From positions 6,636,501-6,700,500 of the forward strand of contig NZ_CP128362.1 in assembly GCF_034274695.1 (NCBI RefSeq): DNA of 64,000 bases, read 5' to 3'. Shown here piece after piece: positions 1-9,528 of this stretch. Both the position numbers and the translations under genes were made by a program. The notes under the pieces were generated by a model, which made no database searches, was not told the origin of the DNA, and saw only the letters and a list, made by a program, of their open reading frames with translations. This DNA comes from Chitinophaga sp. LS1 (GTDB lineage: Bacteria; Bacteroidota; Bacteroidia; Chitinophagales; Chitinophagaceae). How positions within the stretch are numbered: position 1 is the stretch's first letter; every line of letters starts with the position of its first letter.

Positions 1-942
1 GCTATTGCCCAGCCATGAAATCGTCATCGGCATAATGTCAACAGGTATTTGCTGTTCTTCCCCATATATGCTAAATAGTTCCCTCAGGATTGCTTCATCC
101 ATTTTTTCATTAGCCTGGTGAATGAGCAGCTTATCAATGTCTGAAATCGAGAGCGAAGCTTTTTCAAGACAATCTTTAATTGTCAATGGAACTGTTTTCA
201 AAACATTTTCATACAATTTACGCCCGTTCATTTTTAAAAACAGTGCATCACCTTCAAAATCAGGATTGTATGAGCGTCCCATCCCCAGCACGTAAGCCAG
301 ATCATCTGTATAAGATTTTGACACATGGGAAAGAATGCCAACCTGAAGCGTGCTATGCTGAGCTTCCAGTATAACAGCACCCGCACCATCCGAATAGATC
401 ATACTATCCCTATCATGAGGATCGCAGATCCGGGATAAAGTCTCTGCACCGATCACCATCACACGCTTTGCACTTCCGGATTTTATAAAGAAGTCAGCCT
501 GAATGATACCCTGAAGCCATCCGGCACACCCCCATGTCAAATCATAAGCTACTGTAAGAGGATTAATAATCCCCAGATGATGTTTGACTCTTGATGCTAA
601 CGCAGGGACAAAATCACTGCGCCTGTTGTCTGCCTTGATGTCTCCAAAATTATGGGCAACAATAATATAATCCAGGCTTTCCGGGTCAATACCAGATGAT
701 TTTAATGCATCTTCTGCAGCCAGTCCTGCGATGTCTGAAGCAACCAGATCATCCGAAACATATCGGCGTTCTCTTATACCGGTAATTTTGCCGAACTGCT
801 GGATGATATCTTTATTTGTCTTCGACAAGGCTGTACCATCTTTGTCGTAAAAAATATGATGTAAGAAATCATCATTTGAGATCCGTAAAGTTGGAATATA
901 GCTGCCGCTACCGATGATTACCGCATTTAGGTATGTATCCAT
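1..942 (-). CDS. 3-oxoacyl-ACP synthase III family protein (3' end cut by window)
   Basis: Reading the minus strand from the ATG at 942 gives 314 codons open to the window edge. The chain has the KAS III/FabH-like fold signature: nucleophile Cys139 in a WGCAGW context, His275 in LLIHQAN and Asn313 in WLGN just before the cut, so the whole Cys-His-Asn triad is visible. The family condenses an acyl-CoA or acyl-ACP starter with malonyl-ACP. About 30 C-terminal residues are missing because of the window, not a mutation. The WGCAG context rather than AACSG is typical of secondary-metabolite or alkyl-quinolone-type KAS III paralogues, so this may not be the housekeeping FabH (inference). A -7 box TACATTTG lies 74 nt upstream. 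Confidence 0.9.
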   Translation of the reverse strand, partial: MDTYLNAVIIGSGSYIPTLRISNDDFLHHIFYDKDGTALSKTNKDIIQQFGKITGIRERRYVSDDLVASDIAGLAAEDALKSSGIDPESLDYIIVAHNFGDIKADNRRSDFVPALASRVKHHLGIINPLTVAYDLTWGCAGWLQGIIQADFFIKSGSAKRVMVIGAETLSRICDPHDRDSMIYSDGAGAVILEAQHSTLQVGILSHVSKSYTDDLAYVLGMGRSYNPDFEGDALFLKMNGRKLYENVLKTVPLTIKDCLEKASLSISDIDKLLIHQANEKMDEAILRELFSIYGEEQQIPVDIMPMTISWLGNS

Positions 943-1015
943 AAATTATTTCTTGATATAATGCGCCCGGATTGCTTGCTATCACTGACCGTCGAATTGA
1001 TTATTACAATTTAAA

Positions 1016-1023
1016 CAAATGTA
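1016..1023 (-). promoter_or_regulatory. Bacteroidota -7 box (TACATTTG) for the KAS III gene
   Basis: TACATTFG-type element, read TACATTTG on the minus strand, matches TAnnTTTG. It lies 74 nt before the ATG at 942 in the intergenic stretch 943-1224. I see no clear -33 TTG at the usual spacing. Confidence 0.45.
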
Positions 1024-1224
1024 ATACATTAAAATTTATTTCTTTATATAAGTTTGCTATGAAAGCCACCTTGATTTTTTAAAATCGGTAAGGACTGAAT
1101 GCGAACAGAACCGTTTAATTACAGGAATTATATGATTCTTATCAACGTGTTCAAAGTACGATAAACAATCAATATATTATCGTTTTTATGCCCTGTTAAA
1201 TCTACAAATTCAAAATCCCATCCT

Positions 1225-2037
1225 TTAAATCAGATGTAAGAAATTCTCCGCCAAAGGATCCATCTCACTAAAATACATACCCGGAGATGCTCCTACTATT
1301 TTCCTGAAATCTTTATTAAAATGTGCCTGATCACTATATCCCAGATCGAACAATATATCATTGTAATTCATCCTTGTGGACTTATATCGTTTACTAAAGG
1401 ATTTAATCCTGACAATTCCTGCATACTGCTTAGGACTCATCCCAACAAAATCAACAAACTTTCTCCTGAAATTCCGCTCACTCATCAAATGCGCATGATG
1501 CAGTAAACTTACATCCAGGTTCCCCTCAGCCACATGAATATCGCTCACTGCATGTAATATATTATGCTGGTAATGCTCCTGCTGATAATCCCCTATAAAT
1601 TTCATCAGCAACTTTTCCAGAAAATAATGCCGCTGGATCTCTGAAGGGAAACCTGCCAAACGCTCCAGTAATAAGTAAATATCCTTTCCGAATACATCCC
1701 CTGCATCTAAAGTCGACGCCTTTATATGCGCTAAACTATCTTTTATAAACAGATGCGCTGTACCAGGCTGAAAAACAACCCCTACCAGATGCACCTTATC
1801 TGCATAACAAAGAAAACTTTTGTCGGGATACAGCCCTGTTAAAGATACCGCCGGCATAAGGTTAAACTTTACTTCATCGCGGGACAAACTGACAGCCTCT
1901 CCTAAATTAAAAACCAGGTCCAGTGTACCATCGGGAAGACGGCGGTGAATAGCAATATTACCTTGTACTGCAAGAACAGAGTAAAAACATTGTATATATT
2001 TCCCCAGATGTACAGGTCGGGTTTTAACAATACTCAT
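1225..2037 (-). CDS. AraC family transcriptional regulator
   Basis: 270 residues. The C-terminal ~100 residues form the double helix-turn-helix of AraC/XylS regulators: SERNFRRKFVDFVGMSPKQY in the first HTH, then an LGYSDQAHFNKDFRKIVGASPGMY second HTH, which is the family signature. The N-terminal ~150 residues resemble the DUF6597-type ligand domain common in Bacteroidota AraC proteins (QPGTAHLFI is typical). It is divergent from the S41 peptidase gene at 2102, 64 bp away, so it may control that gene; the inducer is unknown. Confidence 0.9.
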   Translation of the reverse strand: MSIVKTRPVHLGKYIQCFYSVLAVQGNIAIHRRLPDGTLDLVFNLGEAVSLSRDEVKFNLMPAVSLTGLYPDKSFLCYADKVHLVGVVFQPGTAHLFIKDSLAHIKASTLDAGDVFGKDIYLLLERLAGFPSEIQRHYFLEKLLMKFIGDYQQEHYQHNILHAVSDIHVAEGNLDVSLLHHAHLMSERNFRRKFVDFVGMSPKQYAGIVRIKSFSKRYKSTRMNYNDILFDLGYSDQAHFNKDFRKIVGASPGMYFSEMDPLAENFLHLI

Positions 2038-2101
2038 GTAAATTTTGGCCGTTTTTTACAAACGAATATATGCCATTTATATCTAACATTGTCTCCGATA
2101 A

Positions 2102-3367
2102 ATGAACATTATGAAGGCTTTAGCGTACCTCTTTTTATTATTCGCGGCACCCGCAATGGCACAGGATCTTGGTAACATTGAAAAATCCAGGATCATCGAT
2201 TCTATCTCTCAAAAGTTAAAGGCATTGTATGTTTACCCGGAAGTGGCAGAACAAATGTCCAAACAACTACATTCAAATGCAGAAAAAGGGCAATACGCCA
2301 AAATAAAAGACCCAAATGCATTTGCAGACCGCCTGACAACCGACCTGTGGGCCGTTTGCCACGACAAACACCTGGGTGTACATTATGATCCCCGGCCTGT
2401 TCAGGACCATCCCATTATGGAAGACAATGTAGAACTGGCCAGGTCCAGGAACTTTGGGTTCAAAGAGTTAAAGATCCTTGATGGAAACATTGGCTATCTC
2501 AACCTGAGCTATTTTGAAGCAACAGGCAAAGGCGGGGAAACAGCCACCATGGCGATGAACTTTTTGAGTAATGCAGATGCCCTCATCATAGATCTTCGCA
2601 TGAATGGTGGTGGTTCTACAGATATGGTGCAATTGCTTGCCAGTTACCTATTTGAAGGTGAACCTCAGCCATTGACCGATATTTACTGGCGCCCGACTAA
2701 TACCCTTATCCAATTTAAGACACTTCCTTATGTGCAGGGTAAACGTATGCCTCACAAAGATGTCTATGTACTGACCAGTCAGAATACGTTTTCTGCCGCA
2801 GAAGACTTCTGTTACAGCCTGCAAAATCTGAAACGCATTACCATCATTGGTGAAACGACCGGAGGCGGTGCACATCCTGTAGAAGAAATAGCAGCCAGCG
2901 ACCACTTCATCATCAGTATTCCGGAAGGTAGGTCTATCAGTACCATTACCAAAACGGACTGGGAAGGTACAGGTGTCAAACCTGATGTGCCAGTCCCTGC
3001 AAAGGATGCGTTATTAACTGCCCAGTTAAAAGCCCTGACTAAAGCTCCGGAGGACAATTTTCCGGCTAAATGGGCCCTGATGACTATAAAAGCTAAACTC
3101 TCGCCGGTGACGGTATCTTCAGATAGCCTTAAAGTTTATACCGGTACCTACGGAGAAAGGAAAATTTTCATTGAGAACGGACAATTGTATTTAGAGAAAA
3201 CAGGTGGTGCCAAAAACCATTTAATTCCGATGGATAAGGACTTATTCTCAGTGGAAGACAAGGATTATCTGAGGATTAAATTTGTCCGGAAAGATGCGGT
3301 GATCACTGGTTTTACAAGACTTTTTGATGATGGAACAGCAGAACCAGGTGTGAAAGATATTCAATAA
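2102..3367 (+). CDS. S41 family peptidase (C-terminal processing protease-like), secreted
   Basis: 421 residues starting with a signal peptide that ends near AMA-Q (residues 20-21). The S41 core follows: DLRMNGGGST at ~165-173, the nucleophile Ser231 in NTFSAAEDF, and GETTGGGAHP about 20 residues on. No PDZ domain is evident before the protease core; an N-terminal helical bundle (about residues 25-110) precedes it, as in the IRBP/tricorn-like S41 group. The C-terminal ~90 residues resemble a DUF3471-like beta domain. Likely periplasmic or surface peptide hydrolysis. The first ATG at 2102 is used; an in-frame ATG at 2111 also leaves a full signal peptide. Confidence 0.9.
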   Translation: MNIMKALAYLFLLFAAPAMAQDLGNIEKSRIIDSISQKLKALYVYPEVAEQMSKQLHSNAEKGQYAKIKDPNAFADRLTTDLWAVCHDKHLGVHYDPRPVQDHPIMEDNVELARSRNFGFKELKILDGNIGYLNLSYFEATGKGGETATMAMNFLSNADALIIDLRMNGGGSTDMVQLLASYLFEGEPQPLTDIYWRPTNTLIQFKTLPYVQGKRMPHKDVYVLTSQNTFSAAEDFCYSLQNLKRITIIGETTGGGAHPVEEIAASDHFIISIPEGRSISTITKTDWEGTGVKPDVPVPAKDALLTAQLKALTKAPEDNFPAKWALMTIKAKLSPVTVSSDSLKVYTGTYGERKIFIENGQLYLEKTGGAKNHLIPMDKDLFSVEDKDYLRIKFVRKDAVITGFTRLFDDGTAEPGVKDIQ

Positions 3368-3441
3368 GCTTATAGAAAGAGGATGAACTCAAAAATAAAT
3401 AACCCTCTTCAGAATTGCATAAAGGACTACTTATCTCAATT

Positions 3442-3490
3442 AGGTAACCGAATAAAACGAGGCCGTATCTTACTTCTGATACGGCCTCTT
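3442..3490 (+). terminator. Rho-independent-type terminator between convergent genes
   Basis: The arms GAGGCCGTATC (3459-3469) and GATACGGCCTC (3478-3488) pair perfectly over 11 bp with an 8-nt loop. It serves the S41 gene and, read in reverse, the secreted protein gene at 3509. It is preceded by the 16-nt string AGGTAACCGAATAAAA (3442-3457), which recurs exactly before the terminator at 6895. Confidence 0.7.
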
Positions 3491-3508
3491 CCTGCTTCCG
3501 GAAAGCGA

Positions 3509-5161
3509 TCAATCATCTTCCAGTTTCAACACAATCGTTCCATGATTAGGTTTAATCCGGTATAAACCACCCATGGTAAGTGTCTCCATTTTACCCTGCG
3601 TCACCACCAGATAATAAGTATGACCATCAAATGAATAAGTTGCACGTACACTATCCACCTGTTGAAAAGCTGTTTTCGCTCCTGTAGACACATAAAGATC
3701 CAAAAACCAGTTCTCAGTATTATTTTTACCTGTGGTAATTATCAGCTTATTTTCCTGCAGATCGATTTCAAAACTACCATTATTACCCGGCCAGGAAACA
3801 TGTGCAGTACTTTGTCCTTTATTACTAAATGCCGGATCTCCCCCACTTACCTCCCGCTCATTGCCATCTTTTATTTCCATTAGTCGAAAACCCGCCGGAT
3901 GATCACGTTCTCCCCATTGAAACCCATCTACTATAGGTAGCGTATAGAAGAAACTCTGATTCACCTTTGTCACACTATTTAAGTATTTATCGGGTACGGC
4001 CTCATTAAACAAATGAATATCATCAATGCGCAAATGCCCATTCATCCATAAAAGATTTGCACGGTAAAAACGGCTATTGTACCAAAGGGTTTTCTTATTG
4101 CTGGTCCCCAAATCTCTTGTTACGGCAAAGGTGGTTGAAGGGGTTACCTTATACGTTTGCCGGAACCAACGACCTGATTGCGCCATCGTTTCCACCTGTA
4201 CTTTTCCTTCCTGCTTTAACCGTGCGATGATTGGCAGCTGCATTTCCAGCCCTTTCTGCATAGCTGCCCAGGTAAAAGAATTCTCCTGCCCTGCCTGTGT
4301 ATAGTTAAAACCCAGCACCGGATCACTGGAAAAAATATCTAAGAACCAGTTCACCCATTGTTCATTGCCACCTGCATATGGGTATACAGGTTCCAGTGTT
4401 GTTACCTTACCTCCATCTTCATACTGGCGGATAGGATCACTACCCAACATTCTGAATACAGGCACAGGAAGCTGCTTTTCAGCATGCTGGGCAGGCATAT
4501 AAGAATTAATGCGACTTGGATAATAAGCCTGGTTCCAGTACCCACCCCAAAGCGTAAATCCATCTGTGCCTACCTGGTCCTTGCAATTGGCCGAAGCCAC
4601 TATTTTATATTTATCATACATATAACTCAGGGAGTGGGCATCAATCACCCAGGAGGCTACTGATTTTGGATAGTACCCAAATATCTTTTTGAAGTCATTA
4701 AAATAAACATCAATAATCTTTTCGCGTTCTTCAGGCGTGTAGCCAACAGAAAAACCTATATCTGAATGCCAATCCCAGGCATATTTTCCTCTCCATTTAA
4801 TACCTGCTTTTTCTATGAGTGGTTGTGGCAGTTCCCACCAGGCACCAATTTCAAACTGATCTTTGGGAAGGCTTTTAAGTAAACGCTGATAGCGGGGATC
4901 TATCAGCGCATCGTATTGAAGTAGAAAGGTGCCTCCGAGATGGTATTGTTTCATCAATGCAACCTGTTTTACGACCGTCTGGTAGAGTACGTCTTCAGTG
5001 ATAGCAGGATCACGGGGTTCCAGCAACCGGATAAAATTGACGATATTCACAATCCTCCTGGAAGGAGTTACATCCGAATGATATGTTTGCCCATAAAAGG
5101 TATTGAATTGGGAAAAAAATAGCAGAAATACTAATAATGTGGAGCGATGACTTATTGGCAT
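3509..5161 (-). CDS. secreted protein, resembles DUF3863/DUF3864 deacetylase-fold family
   Basis: 550 residues with an N-terminal signal peptide (MPISHRSTLLVFLLFFSQF then a cut near FYGQ). The N-terminal half has the look of a (beta/alpha)-barrel related to polysaccharide deacetylase or GH57-like proteins: NFIRLLEPRD, LLQYDALIDPRY, FEIGAWWELPQPL, ASWVIDAHSLSYM. The C-terminal ~200 residues look like a beta-sandwich. I recall DUF3863/DUF3864 proteins of Bacteroidota having this pattern, but the family match is from memory and not searched. A role in glycan processing in the periplasm is a guess. It stands alone between a terminator and a gene relic. Confidence 0.75.
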   Translation of the reverse strand: MPISHRSTLLVFLLFFSQFNTFYGQTYHSDVTPSRRIVNIVNFIRLLEPRDPAITEDVLYQTVVKQVALMKQYHLGGTFLLQYDALIDPRYQRLLKSLPKDQFEIGAWWELPQPLIEKAGIKWRGKYAWDWHSDIGFSVGYTPEEREKIIDVYFNDFKKIFGYYPKSVASWVIDAHSLSYMYDKYKIVASANCKDQVGTDGFTLWGGYWNQAYYPSRINSYMPAQHAEKQLPVPVFRMLGSDPIRQYEDGGKVTTLEPVYPYAGGNEQWVNWFLDIFSSDPVLGFNYTQAGQENSFTWAAMQKGLEMQLPIIARLKQEGKVQVETMAQSGRWFRQTYKVTPSTTFAVTRDLGTSNKKTLWYNSRFYRANLLWMNGHLRIDDIHLFNEAVPDKYLNSVTKVNQSFFYTLPIVDGFQWGERDHPAGFRLMEIKDGNEREVSGGDPAFSNKGQSTAHVSWPGNNGSFEIDLQENKLIITTGKNNTENWFLDLYVSTGAKTAFQQVDSVRATYSFDGHTYYLVVTQGKMETLTMGGLYRIKPNHGTIVLKLEDD

Positions 5162-5203
5162 AATTGTTTTTTATTAAACATGAAATTCCTGTATACCCTA
5201 ATT

Positions 5204-5368
5204 TTAAATCCTTTCATATCGCAGTGCCACACACCCACAATTCAGCGTATTCGATGCTGCCAGTTTTAATCCCAGACCTTCAGGCAGGGACATTTCAGTA
5301 AACAAGCGCCGTCCCTCCCCTACGATCACCGGGTGAACAACCATATGGAATTCAATTAGCTTCCGCAT
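5204..5368 (-). pseudogene. C-terminal remnant of a RibD_C / dihydrofolate-reductase-like gene
   Basis: Minus-strand translation of 54 codons ends EFHMVVHPVIVGEGRRLF, then a Leu-rich stretch, then GCVALRYERI and a stop. That is the C-terminal end of the RibD_C dihydrofolate-reductase family (usual pattern: HPVVLGxGxxLF...GVVxLxY). The full-length protein is ~180-190 residues; only ~54 remain, and no upstream part is seen in any frame. An ATG at 5368 opens the fragment, but a 54-residue product would lack the cofactor-binding half. Called a degraded relic. Confidence 0.65.
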
Positions 5369-5769
5369 GGAATTAAGTTTATTGTGCTCAAATTAGGAAG
5401 TTTCAACGAATGAATCTGCACTCAATTTTACACCAGCCAATGGTGCACCTGCATCACCGCATTAACAAATACCGGTGGCGCTGCCTGCACCAGAATTCTG
5501 GCTTATCTCATACATTTAAATACAGCTTGTATTTCAAAAAAATATGGGGGGAAATATTTGAATTGCCAGGGAAAAAAGAACGTTATACGCCCCTTTAAAT
5601 ACCCCTTGAAAATAAATAAATTAGGCAGAGAACTATTTAAACCATACCTTTAAGAAGATTACAATTGAGATTTACGCATTAGTAAGCTAGTTTTCTTTAC
5701 AGCCTTCTTTTTTACCACCTGCATTATTACCTCAATCGATATTTTTCACTGATAAATAAATAGTACAAA
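5369..5769. other. gene-poor stretch, mostly leader of the RRM gene
   Basis: No convincing coding sequence in either direction. A 62-codon open frame at 5410-5598 has no family-like pattern and is not called. The AT-rich 3' part (about 5620-5769) probably holds the promoter and a long untranslated leader of the RNA-binding protein; a weak -7-like TACCTTTA sits at 5645-5652. Confidence 0.4.
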
Positions 5770-6051
5770 ATGGATATATACGTGTCCAACCTAAGTCCTT
5801 ATGTTGTTAATGAGGACCTCACTAACCAGTTTTCCAAATTCGGCACTGTTAGTTCCGCAAATGTGATTATTGATAAATTCACCAATCGCAGCAGGGGATT
5901 CGGCTTTATTACCATGCCAGATGATACTGAAGCTGAAAAAGCTATTCAGGAAATGAACGGTGCTTCCATAGATGGAAAGGCAATCACGGCAAGTAAAGCT
6001 AAACCCAGGGAAGAAAAACCCGCCAGGTCTAATTACAACAACCGTTGGTAA
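5770..6051 (+). CDS. RNA recognition motif (RRM) RNA-binding protein
   Basis: 93 residues, one RRM domain filling residues 2-77. RNP2 is IYVSNL (3-8) and RNP1 is RGFGFITM (42-49), with the aromatic residues used to stack on RNA bases in place. A short basic tail (AKPREEKPARSNYNNRW) follows. This is the single-RRM family found in cyanobacteria and Bacteroidota, often cold-induced and thought to act on mRNA. The leader is long and AT-rich, which would fit post-transcriptional control. A perfect hairpin terminator starts 10 nt after the stop. Confidence 0.95.
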   Translation: MDIYVSNLSPYVVNEDLTNQFSKFGTVSSANVIIDKFTNRSRGFGFITMPDDTEAEKAIQEMNGASIDGKAITASKAKPREEKPARSNYNNRW

Positions 6052-6060
6052 ATAAAAAAA

Positions 6061-6099
6061 TTAATGACGTGAAAGGGCATGTCCCTCTCACGTCATTAA
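6061..6099 (+). terminator. terminator after the RRM gene
   Basis: TTAATGACGTGA (6061-6072) pairs perfectly with TCACGTCATTAA (6088-6099); AAGGG/CCCT extends the stem inside. It lies right after the RRM stop codon and 12 nt before the next ATG, so it separates the two genes. Confidence 0.6.
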
Positions 6100-6110
6100 A
6101 ATACCCAAAT

Positions 6111-6377
6111 ATGACAGTAAGCGACATATATGAAAAGTTATATAGCAGAGCTTATTACGACAAAACTGAGAATAATAAATTCAGATTTCTGAATAATTCT
6201 CTTTTTATCGACCGCCGTAGTATTGTACCAATTGTCATTCATATGCTGGATGGCATATTCTATATACAGGCATTTAAGCAAATCGCAAATGAAAGTTTGT
6301 TTCGTCTTGAGATAAATGAAGATGACATTAAGATATACAGCGCAATAGACGATCACCCTTTATGGACGCTGGAATAA
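6111..6377 (+). CDS. small hypothetical protein
   Basis: 88 residues from the ATG at 6111. An in-frame TTG at 6045 would place the start inside the RRM gene and before its terminator, so the ATG is preferred. No known domain is recognised. The protein is mixed alpha/beta with no signal peptide or membrane segment (MTVSDIYEKLYSRAYYD at the start, IDDHPLWTLE at the end). It could be a stand-alone gene or a relic; it lies between the RRM terminator and another small unknown gene. Confidence 0.5.
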   Translation: MTVSDIYEKLYSRAYYDKTENNKFRFLNNSLFIDRRSIVPIVIHMLDGIFYIQAFKQIANESLFRLEINEDDIKIYSAIDDHPLWTLE

Positions 6378-6498
6378 TAGATAGATAGTTTGAGCCTACT
6401 TACTCCACGGTACATTAATCGACTCCACGACCCTCCCCCACATAAATTTCCAGAAACCAGCCAGGCAAATTAATTGATTTACTTAAAATAAAAAGTCT

Positions 6499-6804
6499 AT
6501 GCAAAATAAAGCTGAAAACCTCCTTCATACTTTTGATGAGACAGCATATGTCTCCGTCAACCTGATTTATACAGAATTCCTGAATTCGATAAAATATGTT
6601 GACAGAATGAAAAATGAACATACTGTTCAATTGTGGATAGGTCAATATATGGGAAGGTTAAAGCAAGGACTTGAAGGTAAAGCGAAGGAATACATTTCAA
6701 GAAACAGAGATATTCCAACAATAGACTGGTTTCAAAAGAAAATAATTTACCTGATCAGTATGCATCTGCAGGAATTTTCACAAATGGTACGATACAATCA
6801 ATAA
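6499..6804 (+). CDS. small hypothetical helical protein
   Basis: 101 residues, mostly predicted helix, soluble, with no signal peptide. No family recognised. The start MQNKAENLLHTFDETAYVS is preceded by AT-rich sequence. Codon use is A/T-rich compared with the housekeeping genes around it. It ends ~90 bp before a strong bidirectional terminator shared with the desaturase gene. Confidence 0.5.
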   Translation: MQNKAENLLHTFDETAYVSVNLIYTEFLNSIKYVDRMKNEHTVQLWIGQYMGRLKQGLEGKAKEYISRNRDIPTIDWFQKKIIYLISMHLQEFSQMVRYNQ

Positions 6805-6894
6805 TATTGAAAGCGATCACAAATCGAAAAAGAATCGTGTATCAAAAAGAAATGATCCTTCTGAGAATCGCTTAAACGGCTAACTGTTTTCATC

Positions 6895-6943
6895 AGGTAA
6901 CCGAATAAAAAAGGGCTGTATCGTACGATACGGCCCTTTTTTG
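6895..6943 (+). terminator. bidirectional terminator with recurrent upstream string
   Basis: A-tract plus GGGCTGTATCG paired with CGATACGGCCC plus T-tract (6907-6942). It is preceded by AGGTAACCGAATAAAA (6895-6910), identical to 3442-3457. It lies between convergent genes, so it can terminate both. Confidence 0.8.
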
Positions 6944-6961
6944 CATTATATATACATGAAT

Positions 6962-7690
6962 TTAAGCTCGCGCCAGCTTGATGATCTTGAAATATGCAAA
7001 CATCTTAATTACATAATACACAGGATCAATTTCAAACCAACGACGGCCAAAATTCACAGAAGCCGGATGTTTATGGTGATTGTTATGATAAGATTCTCCC
7101 AACATTAATACATCCACGAACAGTAAATTCATCGATGTATTTTTCAATTTGAAATTAATATACCCATACTTATGTGCAAACCAATTAACGATCGCGCCAT
7201 GAAAAGCACCCATTGAAACAACAATTGGTAACAGCAAATACTGCCACGGGCTTGTAGCAAACACTATAAAAAACAGGATGTATAGTGCTACCCACATTAA
7301 TCGTGAAAGTGTTCCATTGGCAAAACGATCCAAACGCTCCCAGGAAGGGACATTTTTTGTGTACCGTTCTTCTACATCCATTTTATGATGTAGGATATGC
7401 TGATAGACAGTTCTAGTATGCCACATCATAGCAAATATGTTGGACGAGTTGGATGGCGAATGCGGATCCAAAGGTGTATCTGTATGGGCATGATGTAGTC
7501 TGTGCATAACCGCATATGCTCTGGGACTCATGTAAGACGAGCCTTGTGTAACATACGTTAAAATGAAAAAGAATCGTTCCCAGCCTTTACTCATCTCAAA
7601 AGCACCATGTGCTGCATACCTATGCTGAAAAAAAGTTTGAGAAAACAACGAAAGGTACCAGATGGAAATAAAAAAAATAAGGATAATCAT
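6962..7690 (-). CDS. acyl-CoA/fatty-acid desaturase, membrane-bound
   Basis: 242 residues of the fatty-acid desaturase family (delta-9-like). The three histidine boxes that bind the di-iron centre are all present: HRYAAH (23-28), HRLHHAH (63-69) and HNNHH near residue 205, plus a conserved WFAHKYG. Hydrophobic segments at about 1-20, 40-50 and 130-165 anchor it in the inner membrane. It introduces a double bond into membrane acyl chains with O2, probably for cold adaptation. Slightly shorter than usual (~250-280) at the N-terminus. Single gene, ending at a bidirectional terminator. Confidence 0.9.
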   Translation of the reverse strand: MIILIFFISIWYLSLFSQTFFQHRYAAHGAFEMSKGWERFFFILTYVTQGSSYMSPRAYAVMHRLHHAHTDTPLDPHSPSNSSNIFAMMWHTRTVYQHILHHKMDVEERYTKNVPSWERLDRFANGTLSRLMWVALYILFFIVFATSPWQYLLLPIVVSMGAFHGAIVNWFAHKYGYINFKLKNTSMNLLFVDVLMLGESYHNNHHKHPASVNFGRRWFEIDPVYYVIKMFAYFKIIKLARA

Positions 7691-7839
7691 ATTAGAGAAT
7701 CTTTTCGGAGGACGCTGGAAATAAATCTCAAATATGCGCTGTTGGATAGATGAAAATATGTAGGCGTAATCTAATTAAGTAATTGTGTGAAGTTAACCCT
7801 TATAATGTTAAGAAAATCATAATAGATAAAACAGTGATA

Positions 7840-7882
7840 TAAAAAGGGGAAGCCGCTCAAAGAGCGACTTCCCCTTTTTAAA
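7840..7882 (-). terminator. terminator downstream of purKE
   Basis: AAAAAGGGGAAG and CTTCCCCTTTTT form the outer arms with CCGCTC/GAGCGA inside and a short AAA loop. It lies 11 nt after the purE stop and faces the desaturase promoter side. Confidence 0.8.
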
Positions 7883-7892
7883 AAACGATCTT

Positions 7893-8387
7893 CTATTCGC
7901 GATCTAAGGTCTCATTTTGCTTAGCGACCTTATCATTATTCTCCTTCTTCAACGCCGCCAGCTTCTCCCTCAGTGTACTATCAGCTGTCGCCAGGATCTG
8001 CACCGCCAGTAAACCAGCGTTACGTGCTCCATTCACACTCACCGTCGCTACAGGAATATCACCCGGCATTTGCACGATAGATAACAGGGAATCCCAACCA
8101 TCCAGGGAGTTGGAAGACTTGATCGGCACACCAACTACAGGCAATGTAGTAATTGCAGCCACCATACCAGGAAGATGTGCGGCACCGCCAGCTCCTGCAA
8201 TGATCACCTTCAAACCACGCTCTTCAGCGGTAGTTGCGTACTCAAACATTTTTTGGGGGGTGCGGTGTGCAGACACGACGTTAAACTCATATCCTACATC
8301 GAATTTCTTTAACACCTCTATTGCCTGACGCATAATAGGCGCATCGGAACTACTGCCCATAATAATGCCTACTTCTACCTGTTTCAT
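7893..8387 (-). CDS. purE: 5-(carboxyamino)imidazole ribonucleotide mutase
   Basis: 164 residues, class I PurE. MGSSSD (10-15) binds the substrate phosphate, SAHRTP holds the catalytic histidine, and [13 protein letters not shown] is the second active-site loop. It converts N5-CAIR to CAIR in purine synthesis, using the product of PurK. It starts 5 nt after the purK stop, so the two are one operon. Class I assignment agrees with a purK neighbour. Length is normal. Confidence 0.97.
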   Translation of the reverse strand: MKQVEVGIIMGSSSDAPIMRQAIEVLKKFDVGYEFNVVSAHRTPQKMFEYATTAEERGLKVIIAGAGGAAHLPGMVAAITTLPVVGVPIKSSNSLDGWDSLLSIVQMPGDIPVATVSVNGARNAGLLAVQILATADSTLREKLAALKKENNDKVAKQNETLDRE

Positions 8388-8392
8388 ATTTA

Positions 8393-9511
8393 TTAATTTA
8401 AAATTTTCCGAATAGTTTCAGCTTTTGACGATATGTCTTCCATTGTGCTGCCTGTGATGGTAATATGCCCTACTTTCCTGCCTAACCTGCTACCCTTTTT
8501 GCCATACCAGTGAAGATGTGCCCCCGGGATGTCCAACAGGAGCGTGAATTTCTCCTCCCTGTTAGCAGACAGTGCAGCCGTTTCCAGTATATTCAACATC
8601 ATAGAAGGCAAATGCAGTGCTGTGTCACCAAGTGGCAACCCTAATATCGCCCGGAGCAGTTGCTCGTATTGTGATGTAGTACTGGCTTCAATCGTGTGAT
8701 GACCACTGTTGTGAGGTCTTGGTGCCAGTTCATTCACTAAGATCTGGTTATCTTTTGTGACAAACATTTCTACAGCAAGAATACCAACCAGGTTAAGCGC
8801 ATTGGCTATATTTTCAGCGAGGGTGTTGGCTTTCTCCTGTAAGCCTTCCGCTAACTGAGCAGGTGCTACCTGCGACTCAAGTACGAATTTCTCTTCGGAA
8901 AACACCATCATCACAGGGTCATAGCATTTTACAGCGCCATGCTCATTTCGTGCTACGATTACAGCGATTTCGTGTTTAATATCCACCAACTCTTCCAGCA
9001 CACTCGGCACGTCAAAAGCATTGGCAATATCTGCAGCTGTCTTCAACACCATTACGCCATAACCGTCGTACCCATCGCGTCGTTTTTTAAGACAACCCGG
9101 TAATTTATTTTCGAGATTGTTAAGATCATTTTTGCCTTCAACAGCCACACCTGGCACCACTGGTATACTGTGTGACAGGAGAAACTGCTTCTGGGTATAT
9201 TTATCCTGGATCACTTGAATAGTATCAGGAGATGGAAATACCTTTTTCCCTTGCTTTTCCAGTTCGCGTAAGGCGTCTATATTGACCGCTTCCATTTCGA
9301 TAGTGATCACATCAAGCCCTTTGCCGAATGCCAGCACATCTTCATAAGATTTTGGATCGCCAATGGTAAAAGAAGAAGTATAACGGGAACAAGACGCGTT
9401 TGCATCTTTATCCAACACCGAAACGCTGAGGCCGAGATCGATGGCATGCCGTAAAAGCATCCCTCCCAGCTGACCGCCTCCTAATATTCCTATTTTCAAA
9501 TTTTCAAGCAT
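8393..9511 (-). CDS. purK: 5-(carboxyamino)imidazole ribonucleotide synthase
   Basis: 372 residues from the ATG at 9511. An in-frame TTG three codons upstream (9520) is disfavoured because a -7 box at 9529-9536 would put the transcript start at or beyond it. The ATP-grasp fold is clear: [12 protein letters not shown] at the N-terminus, [12 protein letters not shown] for nucleotide binding, and [17 protein letters not shown] with metal-binding residues. It makes N5-CAIR from AIR, ATP and bicarbonate. First gene of purK-purE. Confidence 0.97.
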   Translation of the reverse strand: MLENLKIGILGGGQLGGMLLRHAIDLGLSVSVLDKDANASCSRYTSSFTIGDPKSYEDVLAFGKGLDVITIEMEAVNIDALRELEKQGKKVFPSPDTIQVIQDKYTQKQFLLSHSIPVVPGVAVEGKNDLNNLENKLPGCLKKRRDGYDGYGVMVLKTAADIANAFDVPSVLEELVDIKHEIAVIVARNEHGAVKCYDPVMMVFSEEKFVLESQVAPAQLAEGLQEKANTLAENIANALNLVGILAVEMFVTKDNQILVNELAPRPHNSGHHTIEASTTSQYEQLLRAILGLPLGDTALHLPSMMLNILETAALSANREEKFTLLLDIPGAHLHWYGKKGSRLGRKVGHITITGSTMEDISSKAETIRKILN

Positions 9512-9528
9512 AATCTTCAATTGGGATG

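Noticed and set aside
5410..5598. 62-codon + strand frame before the RRM gene
   Set aside because: No homology-like pattern, no signal peptide; likely untranslated sequence.
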